This document shows, one piece after another, positions 1 to 10,888 of a DNA stretch of 64,000 bases (positions are counted from its first letter, which is position 1; each line of letters opens with the position of its first letter). Made by a program: the position numbers and the translations under genes. The notes below the pieces were generated by a model. The model had not been told where the DNA came from. It did no database searches and saw only the letters and a program-made list of their open reading frames with translations. Origin of the DNA: Hermatobates lingyangjiaoensis (lineage: Eukaryota > Arthropoda > Insecta > Hemiptera > Hermatobatidae); contig JAPFBL010000002.1 of assembly GCA_026182355.1 (NCBI GenBank), positions 186,001 to 250,000 of the forward strand, read 5' to 3'.

Positions 1-1919
1 AAAGAAGAATGAAGTTTAACTCGATTCTGAAAAAAAATATCTAGTCAATATAAATAAACCTGAAATTACTCTAGCTACATATATTGGCCCAATGTTTTCG
101 GGTGTTATATGTATGTTGTCTTGTATACATATAAAATAAAATAAAATTTTATCATACTCATTTTAGGTACTTTTTTTAAAAAAAAAATATTTTTCTATGG
201 TTAGCTGTAAGTGTAAAAAACATCTTCAGAAATTGTAAATTATACCATAACACCCATTTCCGTCCATGTAGTTTAAAAAAATATATATATTCTGCTCATC
301 CTATTATAAGGTTCTATTTTTGGGCATAATTTCCTTACCAACTGTCAAAGGGTGTTACTTAACCTGTCAAGCGACTAAAATCAGTCCGCCATCTTGTTGG
401 ATGAAACAACTCCAGAGGTCAAAAAGTTGGGGATTTAATAAATATTGGCCTTGCGAAAAATGTTTGCTACCTTAGTTTATAACCAAACAAAAAAATGTAT
501 TGAAACCACACAAACGCCTAAAACTCCAAATTTTGGTCACAACCTTTCAGATATAGAACAACGACATTTTTCAGAATTTCTGTAGATAACTGAAAAATGA
601 TGTTACCAACAGAATAAATAAATTCATTATATTATTAATTCAACCATGTGTTTGACACTTCCTTTGCATATGGTAAGTTGATAGTGGACCACTACAGGTT
701 TTCTTTTTAACTTACTGTCAGTTAATTATAGTAATCAAGAGAATATCCCATCCAGAGGCTTTAAATGTTTTGAGGTCCCCCAAGTGCTTGTTGGACATTT
801 TTCCGTTGGTAATCTGTGTATGGGTGGGTGGGTGCTTGTGTGTCAGAAAGTTTGTAGGCACGCTACAGGCATTTATCTGTATCAACCTCATCCGTAACAA
901 GAGTAAGTTGCTCAAAATTTTACAATATTCCATTGATAGCATAGAACATATCGACTTTATCACACCTCTACATTTAATTATTCCCTTAATGACGACATTT
1001 TAATTTAACAGGTATTAAACAAAATTATTTACTTACAAGACTGAAACTAAAGTCATGTTACGTTCGTCCCATGTAAGTATTTTCAATATGCTTAGGACGA
1101 TAAACTTTTAAAAACTCAATTGTTTATTCTTACAAAGAATAAGATGTACACACTAAAACTTCAAATTCTATTAAAAGTTCTTGAAAAAAGTCGGAGTTCA
1201 AGATAAGTCAAACTCCATCAAGAAAAGCTGACAGACTCTTATCTCCTGAATACTACCAGGCGTTTCTGTGAAAAAAGTGCTTAGGTTTAAGTAGTTTTCT
1301 CAACAGTTAATCGAGCTATGAGTGTCAAGATAACTTCGAGATTTTATATTTTAATAATAATAATAATAATACTGTAAAAAAAATTATTTAAACTTTTATT
1401 TTAAATTAGTACATGTGCCAGTCTTTGATGGGAATTTTAAAAAAAATCAGAGATGATACGTGGTATTCCAAAATATTATTAGAAATTTTTAGTTAAAAAT
1501 TAAACTCATGAGCGGAGTTAAGGAATTCGGTTGGATAATGAGGTTTTTTCTTCGGTTTGATATAGCATATGAGCTTTTTTGTTGATTTTTCCTGCCTGTT
1601 CATTAGAATCGATGATAATCGCTCGTTCACAAAGCCAGTTGTTCTGAATAGATGGTAAATCTTGAACTCCGGGAAACACATTCTCAAGTAAGCTATTGCA
1701 GATAGCTTAAACGCAAACATCATTAAAATAAATTAATAATATCTAATTGCTACGTACATCTGTATATTTATATCGTATTTTCGTTTTATTTCGTATTTTC
1801 GAAATAAAAATATCTGTTTAGCTCACCAAACACAGCTTAAAAGTTCACAAATTTCCTTCTACGTTGAATTTCCAATCCATTAAAATCTTAGATTTTAAGT
1901 TAGACATACACAAATCTAC
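1..1919. other. No gene recognised
   Basis: AT-rich sequence with an (AAT)n stretch near 1350. Short ORFs on both strands have no recognisable similarity. If the SH3-SAM gene begins to the left of the window, this is intron. Confidence 0.6.
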
Positions 1920-3040
1920 TGTCAAAGTTTCAGCTTGATATGTCTTATGGTGGTTGAGTTTACTTGTGACAAAATTTTGCGGAAAAACAGACAAACATTT
2001 TTCTAATTCGGGTGAATGTCTAATTCGGTTTGTCTAATGTTTAAACGTAAAGATAACTTGAAATGAGTCAGTTCTAGGCAATGAACAGACAAAAGGTTTC
2101 TTTTATTTATTTAGATAATAGCTGACAGAGATGATAAACAGGTTACAACAAATAATTGAATCCTGCCAGTTTTTAAAATCTACTTGCCAGCCTCCAGAGA
2201 AACTAACGTCATAAAATGGATCAACTCGCTCCAACTGTATTTCATAGCTGGTTTTCAATTATTCCTTCTTCTGGTGATATTTTTAATTAAACTTTCTCCT
2301 ATTTTCTCCTTAATTATTCATTAAAACAGACAAGCCTTGTCTTTATGTTTTCTAATTAAAAATCCCTGTTTTATTGTGTTAATTAATTTAAATGACCCTT
2401 TCATTGTTTTACTTTAATGTAAAATAATCTAACATAATTAAACCATGAGAAATAAATCAAACAGAAACAGAGCTTTTACTGTAACTGATGTGATATTAAA
2501 ACGTCATTAGCAATCTAAATTATAACTTGTTAATTTTTTTTTATATTGTTTTATTTTCAATGGTAGTTCAAATAGATAAAGTGAAACCATTTATTGTTGG
2601 AAATCAAGTTATGAACCTGGTAAAATTTTAATTTTAAAAAAATATCTATTTGTTGTTAGTTCTTTGTTTTTATTTTGTTATCTTTATTCTTTCTTAAACA
2701 GTGTTTTAAGTTGTTTCTTTTCAAGATTTAATTTTGTAGATTAATCCTGTATGAAAAGGATTATCCTTTAATTATTAATGACATTCAAAGAACTTCAATT
2801 TTAATTGAAAACAGCTGTTATTTCACAACAAGTATTTGTTGTGTTGCCATGGTTGAACAAACCTATATAAATAAAAGAATGATTTTGTCTGTATATTTCT
2901 TAGAACTGACTCATTTTCAAGTTTTCCTTACGTTTCATACATTGGAGAAAACAAATCCACCCTTAGAAAAATTTCTGTCGGTTTGTCCTCAAAATTTTGT
3001 CACAAGTAAACTCAGCCACCATAAGACATATCTGCACAGA
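1920..3040. mobile_element. Element with ~170-180-bp terminal inverted repeats
   Basis: The left arm (about 1920-2105) and right arm (about 2868-3035) are reverse complements with 80-85% agreement, sharing GATATGTCTTATGGTGG, GAGTTTACTTGTGACAAAAT, ACTTGAAATGAGTCAGTTCT and ACAGACAAAA in order. The 760-base interior is AT-rich without a credible ORF, so it looks like a non-autonomous long-TIR DNA element. The ORF at 2849-3073 is the arm itself. Confidence 0.65.
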
Positions 3041-4149
3041 TATGCCATTGAGGCGGACATCATGAGTGAGTAAAGGTATTGGGGAGTCTATGTGTATACC
3101 ACGCATACCATTGATTCCGAGCCACTATCTGTTTCCATTGAAACGATTGCAAAGTCCTGTCAGAGTCCTAACGCAGGAATTTAAGTTAGCGAGACCAAGT
3201 TTTTCAAAGATGGTCAACTCTAGTTTACTTGCTCAAGAGTCAGAGGTTCCAACTGTTCTTCCATGAACCTGAAGGACAGACAGCTAATGTAGTGTATACA
3301 GAGGTATTTGCGTTAACACTGTACTAATAATGGTATTTTCTACTATTCTATAATTTCTAATGGTATTTTGGAAATACCAAGTATAATAGAATTTTTTATT
3401 CCGTCAAAGACGGGTGCGCTTGCTAGTCAAAAATAAAACAGTATTATAAATAAAAATACTAATATTCTTTCCATTGGATGAAGGAGGAAATGTTTAATTC
3501 TCGGTTTTCTATTTGAAGCTTAAGTAAACAGGTGACACCATCTGTGCCAGGAAACTAGTTCTATAACCTTGCTCATTTTCCATTCAATGCGTTTTAACGT
3601 ATATTAATAGGTTTTCTACACCAATTAACATCTTGTCTCCAATTTGAATAGTGTGGGTTTCCTTTTTCTTTGATGAACATAGTAATCCCAAATATTTTTC
3701 CTCATAACAATTTCTGACAGCTTCCATAAGTTAAATATATCCTCCTCCTGTCCCTATTGACCGAAGTAATGTTATTGAAATTAGTTGCATCGTCCCTGGC
3801 AGACAAGTTACAAGCATTGAAGGCTCCATTAGAGTCGATTCGGAAGAGCCTTCGCTCCATAAGTCAAGGTCCCATTGTTCATGGCTGCTTCACATTCACA
3901 CTACAGTGCAATCCTTTCCTCATAATTAAGCAAAGATTTTCCAAGACTTGTTTTCGTTAAATCCTTCAAAAATTAGACTCTTCCAAAAACCTCCCTACGA
4001 GTCTGAAGTAGGGCTGTTAAATTTCAAATATATTTTTAATGAAGCTGATAACTTGTTTTTGGTTCATTGTTGACCTTGATATCTCTCCGAGGGCACAAGT
4101 AAACAAACGTTGAGAAGCTTTGTGCTTTTTTCAAGTAGCATCAAGACAT

Positions 4150-4410
4150 TGTACCATAACGTCTTTAAGAACCGACGGCTATGATGTCCTCTTGGCTTCA
4201 TTTAGTTCTTTTACAGTCCTGGGGGTGACTGCTTCATACAATCTATTTTAAACGTAACTCCAAACAATTTTGAGGATTAAGGTCTAAGGTCTGTGTGCTC
4301 ACTTCAAATCTGTCGAGCCATTGTCCGGTCTTTTTCAACCATATATTTCTAGTGTTCGCTGACTTATACACGTATGTGCCTTGCTGGAGTTACTGTTCTT
4401 AAACAAAAGT
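4150..4410 (-). pseudogene. Tc1-like transposase relic
   Basis: Minus-strand frames give KAHTCISQRT (DNxPxHT-like), then WLDRFEVSTQTLDLNPQN, with DLNPQN at the place of SPDLNPIEN, then AVTPRTVKELNEA. Stops and shifts throughout; the ends were not identified. Confidence 0.45.
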
Positions 4411-7400
4411 ACGTAATACCTCGAGATATGGAAACCTCTGTATTAAAAAAATGCATGATATGACGGATTGTTGACTAATCATATACCTTAATGTTTTGTT
4501 TATTTTTTTTCTGTCTCCTTGATTTCTTGTTTCGTTTATTTATTTATTACTGTTTATTTTATTAATTAAAAAAATCTGTTTAGAAAGTATATGTATATAT
4601 ATATTTATATATATATGTTCTATCAATTATTTTTATTAATTATTTATTTTCTTACTGTTTACTTTGAATTGTTTTATTGGGTATTTTTTTCTTTTCAATT
4701 TATATTGTCACTTGAGTTTTCCAGCTGTTCGTTACATTCCTTCTAGTTAACTTTTATGTTACCTTCTTATTTCTTACTCAGTTAGCTCTCTGATGACATA
4801 AGTATCAGAGACATATCTGACATATAAGTATCTATGATGACATAGTGAAAGGCAATTATTTCTGAGCAATTATTTCTATTCTTTTCGTTTTCCCTTTTGG
4901 TTTAAACTTCATATATATATATGTCTCGCTATCAGGTATGTCAGGTATCTGTATATTGATTTTTTTTAATATGTATCTCTAACATGTCTGTCGCCAACTA
5001 CAGTTAGATGATATGGCTTTATTCATGATGTTCCTTGCTTTTGGTTGAAGAAGGAAAATGCAAACATTTTCAGTTTCAATAATAATTTCTTCCAAGAATG
5101 TGATTAACCATAGAAACTGAAATGGTTGGGACGGTACCTTTTTTCAATCTTTTGTTATGTAGGAATAATGGTGTATAACATAAGCCAACCCATCTGGCAA
5201 ATTATGCTCACTATTTTTCTTCTCAACCGTTTAGTTTAAAATCATTGATTTTCAAAAGTGTTGAGAGCTTTCAGGGTTTCTAGTGACTTCATTTAGTCAC
5301 AGAAAATCAAAACCATCTATTCTAGTAGTGCAAAGTTGAAATATCCAAAAATTTCTCAGATAATAAGAATAGACAAGTTAAAAGAAGTATAAATAAAATG
5401 CAGGAGGAAGAGCTGTTTAACTTTAATAAATTACTTCTCCTTCTTTTAGTCAGTCTCTTGTTGGCATTCGGCCATTGCAGAAGAAAATTTGTATTACTCT
5501 GTGTTTAAGAATAGTGGTATTTAAAAAATCGTTTGATAAAGCATTCGATGAGTAGTAATCAAGGTTGTGTTTATACATTTCTTTGCATGCATTGCAACCT
5601 CAGTTATCTTGTCCAAATCGACAGAGGTCTTAAAAAAAGAATTCAATATTATTAAAAGTAATAATGAATCCTTCTGTGCTTTATAACAATATACTAATGA
5701 ATTTATTTTTTCCATCGTTTAGGAAATTCCGAAAAGAATTTTTTACGAAAATTCAATGTAACGTTATAGAGTCAATATTTATTAAACATAATTCTGATTC
5801 TTAGATTAATACCATCCTGGTGTTGTATGTTTCCAGCGCTTACAGTTGTAGGTTCTCACCTTTAGTGCTGTTTTAGTGAAGAGAAGTATGGTTCATTTAT
5901 TATTTGGTGTGTATTTCATTTATGAGTGGAAACATATTACCTGGTTAATTCTATATCGGGAAGCCTCAATTTGACCTCACTCAGGTATTAGATTAGGGTT
6001 CTTTTACGAATCCCTGACATAACATAGGTTGTACAAGCTCGGGGACTGCAGCTTTAGGGACGTCGTGAACATTGTCCCATCTGCTACATGCAAAATGCAG
6101 TACCCGAAATATGTTGGTCAATCTGTTCCCAATCAAAAGATTTGATCAGATTTGAGTTTGAATGGTAGAAAGGCTCTGGGATTGTCTAAAGCAACAAAAC
6201 TCAAGAAGTCAGAAGATCAAGTTGTTTATTCTGTATTGTACGTAAAAGTTCGGTCAAGCTAGTGAAGTAAGCGTTGTCTCTTGCTGCATAAACTCGGTTA
6301 ACAAGACTCCATGTCTAGTCCAAAAGAAGTTACTATAACCTAGTGTGCTTGACTTTGACTGATGAAGTCATGTGATATCACACAAACTCTAGGGTTATTT
6401 GAAAAGCATACATCCCGTCCTCAGTGACAATGTTCTGTTACATGTTTATCATCTTTCTTACGTTAACGGTCAAAAAAATGAATAGTATGAACCATTATCT
6501 TATTTAGTGTTCTTCATTAAGTAGCTTGGGAACACAACGTAGGCATAATTTGTGAAATTACAAATGTTCATGGATAGTTTTATACGAAGTTGTTCTACTC
6601 CGTTCGGTAATCGCCGGTCTTCAAGAATTTTTTGGGCCATGATATTGACCAAATTTGTGATGACTGGTGGTCGTCGACCTGATCGATTTCATCGTGAATA
6701 TTTCCTGTTAATCCTTGCATGTTCTTTCCCAGATGCGCACTTGCTGTATCTCATCGCAGTAGCGACCGATTACTTCACTTATCTTGAAGACCGTTGTTGG
6801 AACGTTCCTTGTTGTCAAAAGCCGATTCACTAAACGCATTTCACTGTTGGCGGTCTGATCAATCGTTTTGAAATGGCACTGTTAAGAGGACAATGCAATA
6901 ATAATTCTGAAATTTATAGTTTATATATTGTATTGTTTCTTAAACTTATCTGATATTTCGCTTAACTTAAATCCACAATGTCATTCTTTATACGAAGTTT
7001 AAAATCACATTGATTAGGTATTAATATTAATTAAATTAATGCTATGTTTTCTGTCTTATCCTTTTTGTTCAAAAAGTAGTAATTTAAACACTGATTAAGT
7101 CATGTACGCAATCTGATACAAGGTAAATTCCTTTTAAACATCCTCTCTCTAATTTTGCCAAAGGCAATGTACTCCAATTATATAGCTGATGTGTCCTCCA
7201 CTTTGTAATTTTATATAAAAACTCACGTTTATTCTATTAACTTTTATAACAGCGAACTACCTCTGTTTTTACCTTTTTCAGCGATGCTATTACTTTTTCA
7301 AAAAGAGGATGAGAGAGGAATTGACGTTTGTCCGAAAGCTTTTAGCTGTCTTTCATCAACTTGTATTTTATTCACTCTTGTTCATTTATTCAATGGTATT

Positions 7401-7617
7401 ATTTTAATATTATGATTCCAAAATGTATCCTATATAATTAAATCATTGTAATATAAATCTTTTTCTGCTTGGTGTCGATTAATATAATTATATATATGAA
7501 GAGTATGTTGTGAAAATAATTGCAAATCCTCGATTTGTTTGTATTTCTAATTTCCAGATTTTGGTTATTTATCCATTTGGACTCCTATTTATTTAATAAT
7601 GTAGATTATGTTTATAA

Positions 7618-7622
<5 letters not shown>

Positions 7623-7651
<29 letters not shown>
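7623..7651. repeat. (TA)n microsatellite
   Basis: About 14 TA units. A pure run of 18 A follows at 7713-7730, possibly an old retroposon tail, though no body was recognised. Confidence 0.95.
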
Positions 7652-7654
<3 letters not shown>

Positions 7655-8969
7655 CCATAAAAGATATATTGAAAAGTTCAAATCATTAGATTTGATTTTC
7701 TTTAAGTAGGTGAAAAAAAAAAAAAAAAAAGACACAATTTGGAAGCAAGGTAGATTAAAGACTGTGAAATGAACCTACAATTTTTTTGTGTTATTGTCGT
7801 TATGTCTTTGATTCTAGAGGAATTCTAATTGTGGTAGTAGTAGCATGTATTCCTCTGTGTGATTTAACAAGGACAGTTCTTGTTTGAGAAACTTGTCATG
7901 AATAGCGTATATTATGCTAGGCGTTGGTGCAGTTTGTTGGCCATAAAGCTTCTCAAATTCGCGCTGAACTGCAGTTGGGGACGGAAAAACATCGCTCTAC
8001 TGTTAATTGACGAGGAATGATGAAAAATTTGAAAAAAACTGAAAAATCTCTCGAATGGTGGTAGTCTCATACCTGTTTGACTGATACCTAAAAGAGAAAG
8101 TTTATTCAGACATTCGAACACTATTTGTATATATTAATCATGATTTTACAGTAAACATGTGGCATAAAAATCAGCATCTACAAAATCACAGTATAAAGTC
8201 AGAAGTGGTGCTAAGATTATTCGACCAAAATAACTGGTCCACGTCAGAGTTGCATTTGAACTGAAACAGTGACAGCGGGCAGCGGTACTGGTGCCGACAG
8301 TACTGATGGGAAAGAGTACAAGTCAAGGAAAGTTAGTAAAAGGTTAGACAAGTCAAGATAGAAAAATTTGAGAAAAAATAACTAAACACATTACCTTGTC
8401 TACTTCCCGAGTAGAGAAGGCTATTGCAGTCTTTAATACTGAATCTAATTTTAATAAACATTACTAATGCTTTTGGTATTTTAATGCGGCTAAATTCAAT
8501 TAATGAAAACTTGAAATATTTTTTAACAATATCGATTTTTTACCCGAGATGATATTAGCTTCCGTCCAGTTTGTATCATGTTTCTCATTATTTATATGCT
8601 TGAAATGTGACACTACTTTCTTCACCTCTACGGGTTATTGATATTTTTGGGCGTGCAATTTTAATGATTTACCAATTTAACTTACGATTTCTGTATAACA
8701 ACATTTACGATAACTAAGTAAACTACTACTATACTTCAGTTCTGTAGGATATTTTTAATTAACAAATTACTAATGTATTTAGGATCGAAAAGAACTAAAT
8801 TAAAGTCAAGATTGTGATCAAACCTAGAAAGAGGGTCCAAGGACTCTTGATGTGATAAAACTGTGGCATTTGAGATTAAACGGGTCTCTGTTACTACATT
8901 GCAGAATATTTTTTTTTCACAATTTTATGCTTCATCAATATAGAGGTGGGGTATTTATTTTGTAATATA

Positions 8970-9941
8970 ACTAGACAACCCGTGACCCTTTGTGTCACTC
9001 AGAAATTATAACTTAATTCAATGAACATGATTGACAGTGATAATTTTAATTGTTGTGTCTTGCTGTAAAGACACGGCAACAGATTCTTATATGGCCCAAG
9101 CTTTTGATATAGTATTCTTAACATGATTCAAGATATATACACAGTAAGTATATTTAGGAAAATAATAATCATTTAAAAGTAAAAAAAACATATATTGAAT
9201 CATATAAATAAATAAAACATAAATTCAAGTTATATACACACTGAAATATATATGTATATTTAAAACAAACAAAACTTGTAAATTGAAGTATTCAATTTAT
9301 TTACCTAACATAAAATAACATTAATGGAAGGAATGTGTCTTCATAATATTACCTTACAACATTCGTATTTTATCTGGCAGTTGTGTTCAAATTTGTTTGT
9401 AAAATTATTTATTTTTAACCTCTAATGTAGTAGTTTATTATATATTTTTTTACATTTATTTATAATACATTGGCATTACTGTCATCAGCGAGCACGCAAG
9501 CCTCTGGGCTACTCTGACTCCACGACTTTATTTTATTATCAGTGTTTATATTTCGCAAATTTTAAATTAAATTTTTTTTTTGCTACATTTATATATAATA
9601 CATGTTCACTACTGCATCGGTGAGCACGCAAGCCAGTGGGCACCCTGACTCCATGCCTTTAGTTTATAACCAGTGTTTATACTAAGCAAATATTAAATAA
9701 AAAAAAATTGTTACATTTATATATAATATTTTTGCACTACTGTCATCGGTGAACATGCAAACCAGTGGGCTACCCTGGCTCCAATTTTGGGAATATAGTG
9801 ATAATTTTCTTTTATTATTTATTCTGTAATATTGCATTATTCAGGTAATAAATAATATTTATTTAATTTCGGGTCTCTATCTCCACGGGAAATTGGTGAA
9901 CAAATAAACAAACAAACTCACCAACTTTATATATAAAGATT
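8970..9941 (+). repeat. Dispersed repeat with internal ~133-bp tandem units, copy 1
   Basis: Begins ACTAGACAACCCGTGACCCT and ends AACAAACTCACCAACTTTAT plus ATATAAAGATTA. About 500 bases of unique 5' sequence precede three tandem units, each with a GC-rich core around CATCGGCGAGCACGCAAGCC and GGCTACCCTGGCTCC. It matches copy 2 at 49084 throughout. No coding capacity; the superfamily is unassigned. Confidence 0.8.
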
Positions 9942-9996
9942 ATACATTCATAATTAACATAAAAAGATTTCACATAAACACGTGAAATAACAATCA

Positions 9997-10548
9997 ATGA
10001 TCAAACCACAATATGAAATTTCACATCACTCTGGCACAAATAAATATGTTTTTTATGCCCTATCATTAAAATACCCTTCCTCTTATATAGATTTAGCTTT
10101 CAAGTGTGCTAAAAAAACTTTCTCTAATATTTCAACAGAGCCCCGTTCATTGTCAAATTCTATAATTTTACCGTATCATGACTCATTGGATCCCCTTCCT
10201 AGATTAGCCAAACAACTTGATTTTAATATAGTGTTTTCTAATCGTAATAACGTGGGTAATATGTTAATAAAAAACTCTTCCAGGGAATTGGAGTTTGGTG
10301 GTATTTATAAAAGTCCGTGCAGAAATTGCCATAAACTATATATTGGTCAAACTGGTAAATCATTAAAGACACGTGTAAAACAACTCCAATACAATGTAAG
10401 TAGACAGGAAAAAAGTAGTGCCTTATTCTTGCATATAAAAAATGAAAATCATCATATTGATTGGACAGGAGCTAAATTTATTGCCTATGAAAGATCGATG
10501 TTGTTACAAAATATTATTGAATCGTCTCTAATTAAATTTAATAGATGA
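9997..10548 (+). CDS. PLE GIY-YIG endonuclease fragment
   Basis: 183-residue ORF whose first eight residues come from the inverted terminal piece, so the ATG is not the element's native start. The rest is the linker and C-terminal endonuclease of a Penelope-like element: GIY at residues 102-104, SPCRNCH with the paired Cys of the PLE zinc-binding motif at 106-112, YIG at 115-117, the catalytic Arg in SLKTR at 126, and a downstream Glu (NIIES, 175). The frame is intact to the stop, so the element is moderately young. The nuclease nicks target DNA for target-primed reverse transcription. Without the RT this copy cannot move by itself. Confidence 0.88.
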   Translation: MIKPQYEISHHSGTNKYVFYALSLKYPSSYIDLAFKCAKKTFSNISTEPRSLSNSIILPYHDSLDPLPRLAKQLDFNIVFSNRNNVGNMLIKNSSRELEFGGIYKSPCRNCHKLYIGQTGKSLKTRVKQLQYNVSRQEKSSALFLHIKNENHHIDWTGAKFIAYERSMLLQNIIESSLIKFNR

Positions 10549-10793
10549 AATATTATAAACATTAGTAACGGTCTCTTCAAACTTGATACTTTCGTCACGA
10601 GGGCAATAGCCTCTTCTAAGAGGGTTGACAGCTAGCAGATAGTTTTTTACTCTTTCTTACTGTACTCCTGTTTCCCCTAACATCCCTTTCTGGACATTAG
10701 TCCTTTCCTGTGCTTTCACCCTTTAAAATACCACTCTTCCTCCCACTCTTCTCAACTCCTCACCAGATGTTTTCTGCATTTTGTGTTTCATTT

Positions 10794-10854
10794 GGGTGTT
10801 TGACTCTGACGAAGACCGCTTGTTACGGTTGAAAGATCTTAGTCTTATTTTCCC
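10794..10854 (+). ncRNA. Hammerhead-like ribozyme motif in the PLE 3' end
   Basis: Arranged as a type I hammerhead. Stem I is GGG + GACT (10794-10805) against AGTC + CCC (10841-10854), with U-rich internal loops. The core is CTGACGA (10806-10812, matching CUGANGA). Stem II is GACCG/CGGTT (10814-10830). GAAA is at 10831-10834. A tiny stem III ends in the cleavage triplet CTT at 10838-10840. One extra A (10813) lies between the core and stem II, which is not canonical. PLEs are known to carry hammerheads in their terminal repeats; activity of this copy is inferred only. Confidence 0.55.
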
Positions 10855-10888
10855 ATTTCATATTGTGGTTTGTTCATTAATTAACATA

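Larger units (their letters stand above)
3041..8969. other. No gene recognised
   Basis: Apart from the Tc1-like relic near 4.2 kb and the (TA)n and poly(A) tracts near 7.6-7.7 kb, nothing could be assigned. The 93-residue ORF at 6552-6833 is GC-richer than its surroundings and may be transposon debris, but no motif was recognised. Confidence 0.55.
9962..10877 (+). mobile_element. Penelope-like retroelement (PLE), 5'-truncated
   Basis: A GIY-YIG endonuclease ORF is followed by a 330-base 3'UTR ending in a hammerhead-like motif and CCCATTTCATATTGTGG. A 55-base piece of the element's own end sits inverted at the left (9962-10015). Imperfect 11-base target duplications (TAATTAACATA) flank it at 9951-9961 and 10878-10888. 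The reverse transcriptase is missing. It inserted directly beside the end of the 8970 repeat. Confidence 0.85.

Noticed and set aside
6552..6833. 93-residue ORF as a possible transposase piece
   Set aside because: No catalytic or HTH motif could be identified on either strand.
9478..9790. CRISPR-like array from regularly spaced GC-rich cores
   Set aside because: Eukaryotic context; the spacers are also repeated between units and copies, so this is an ordinary tandem repeat.
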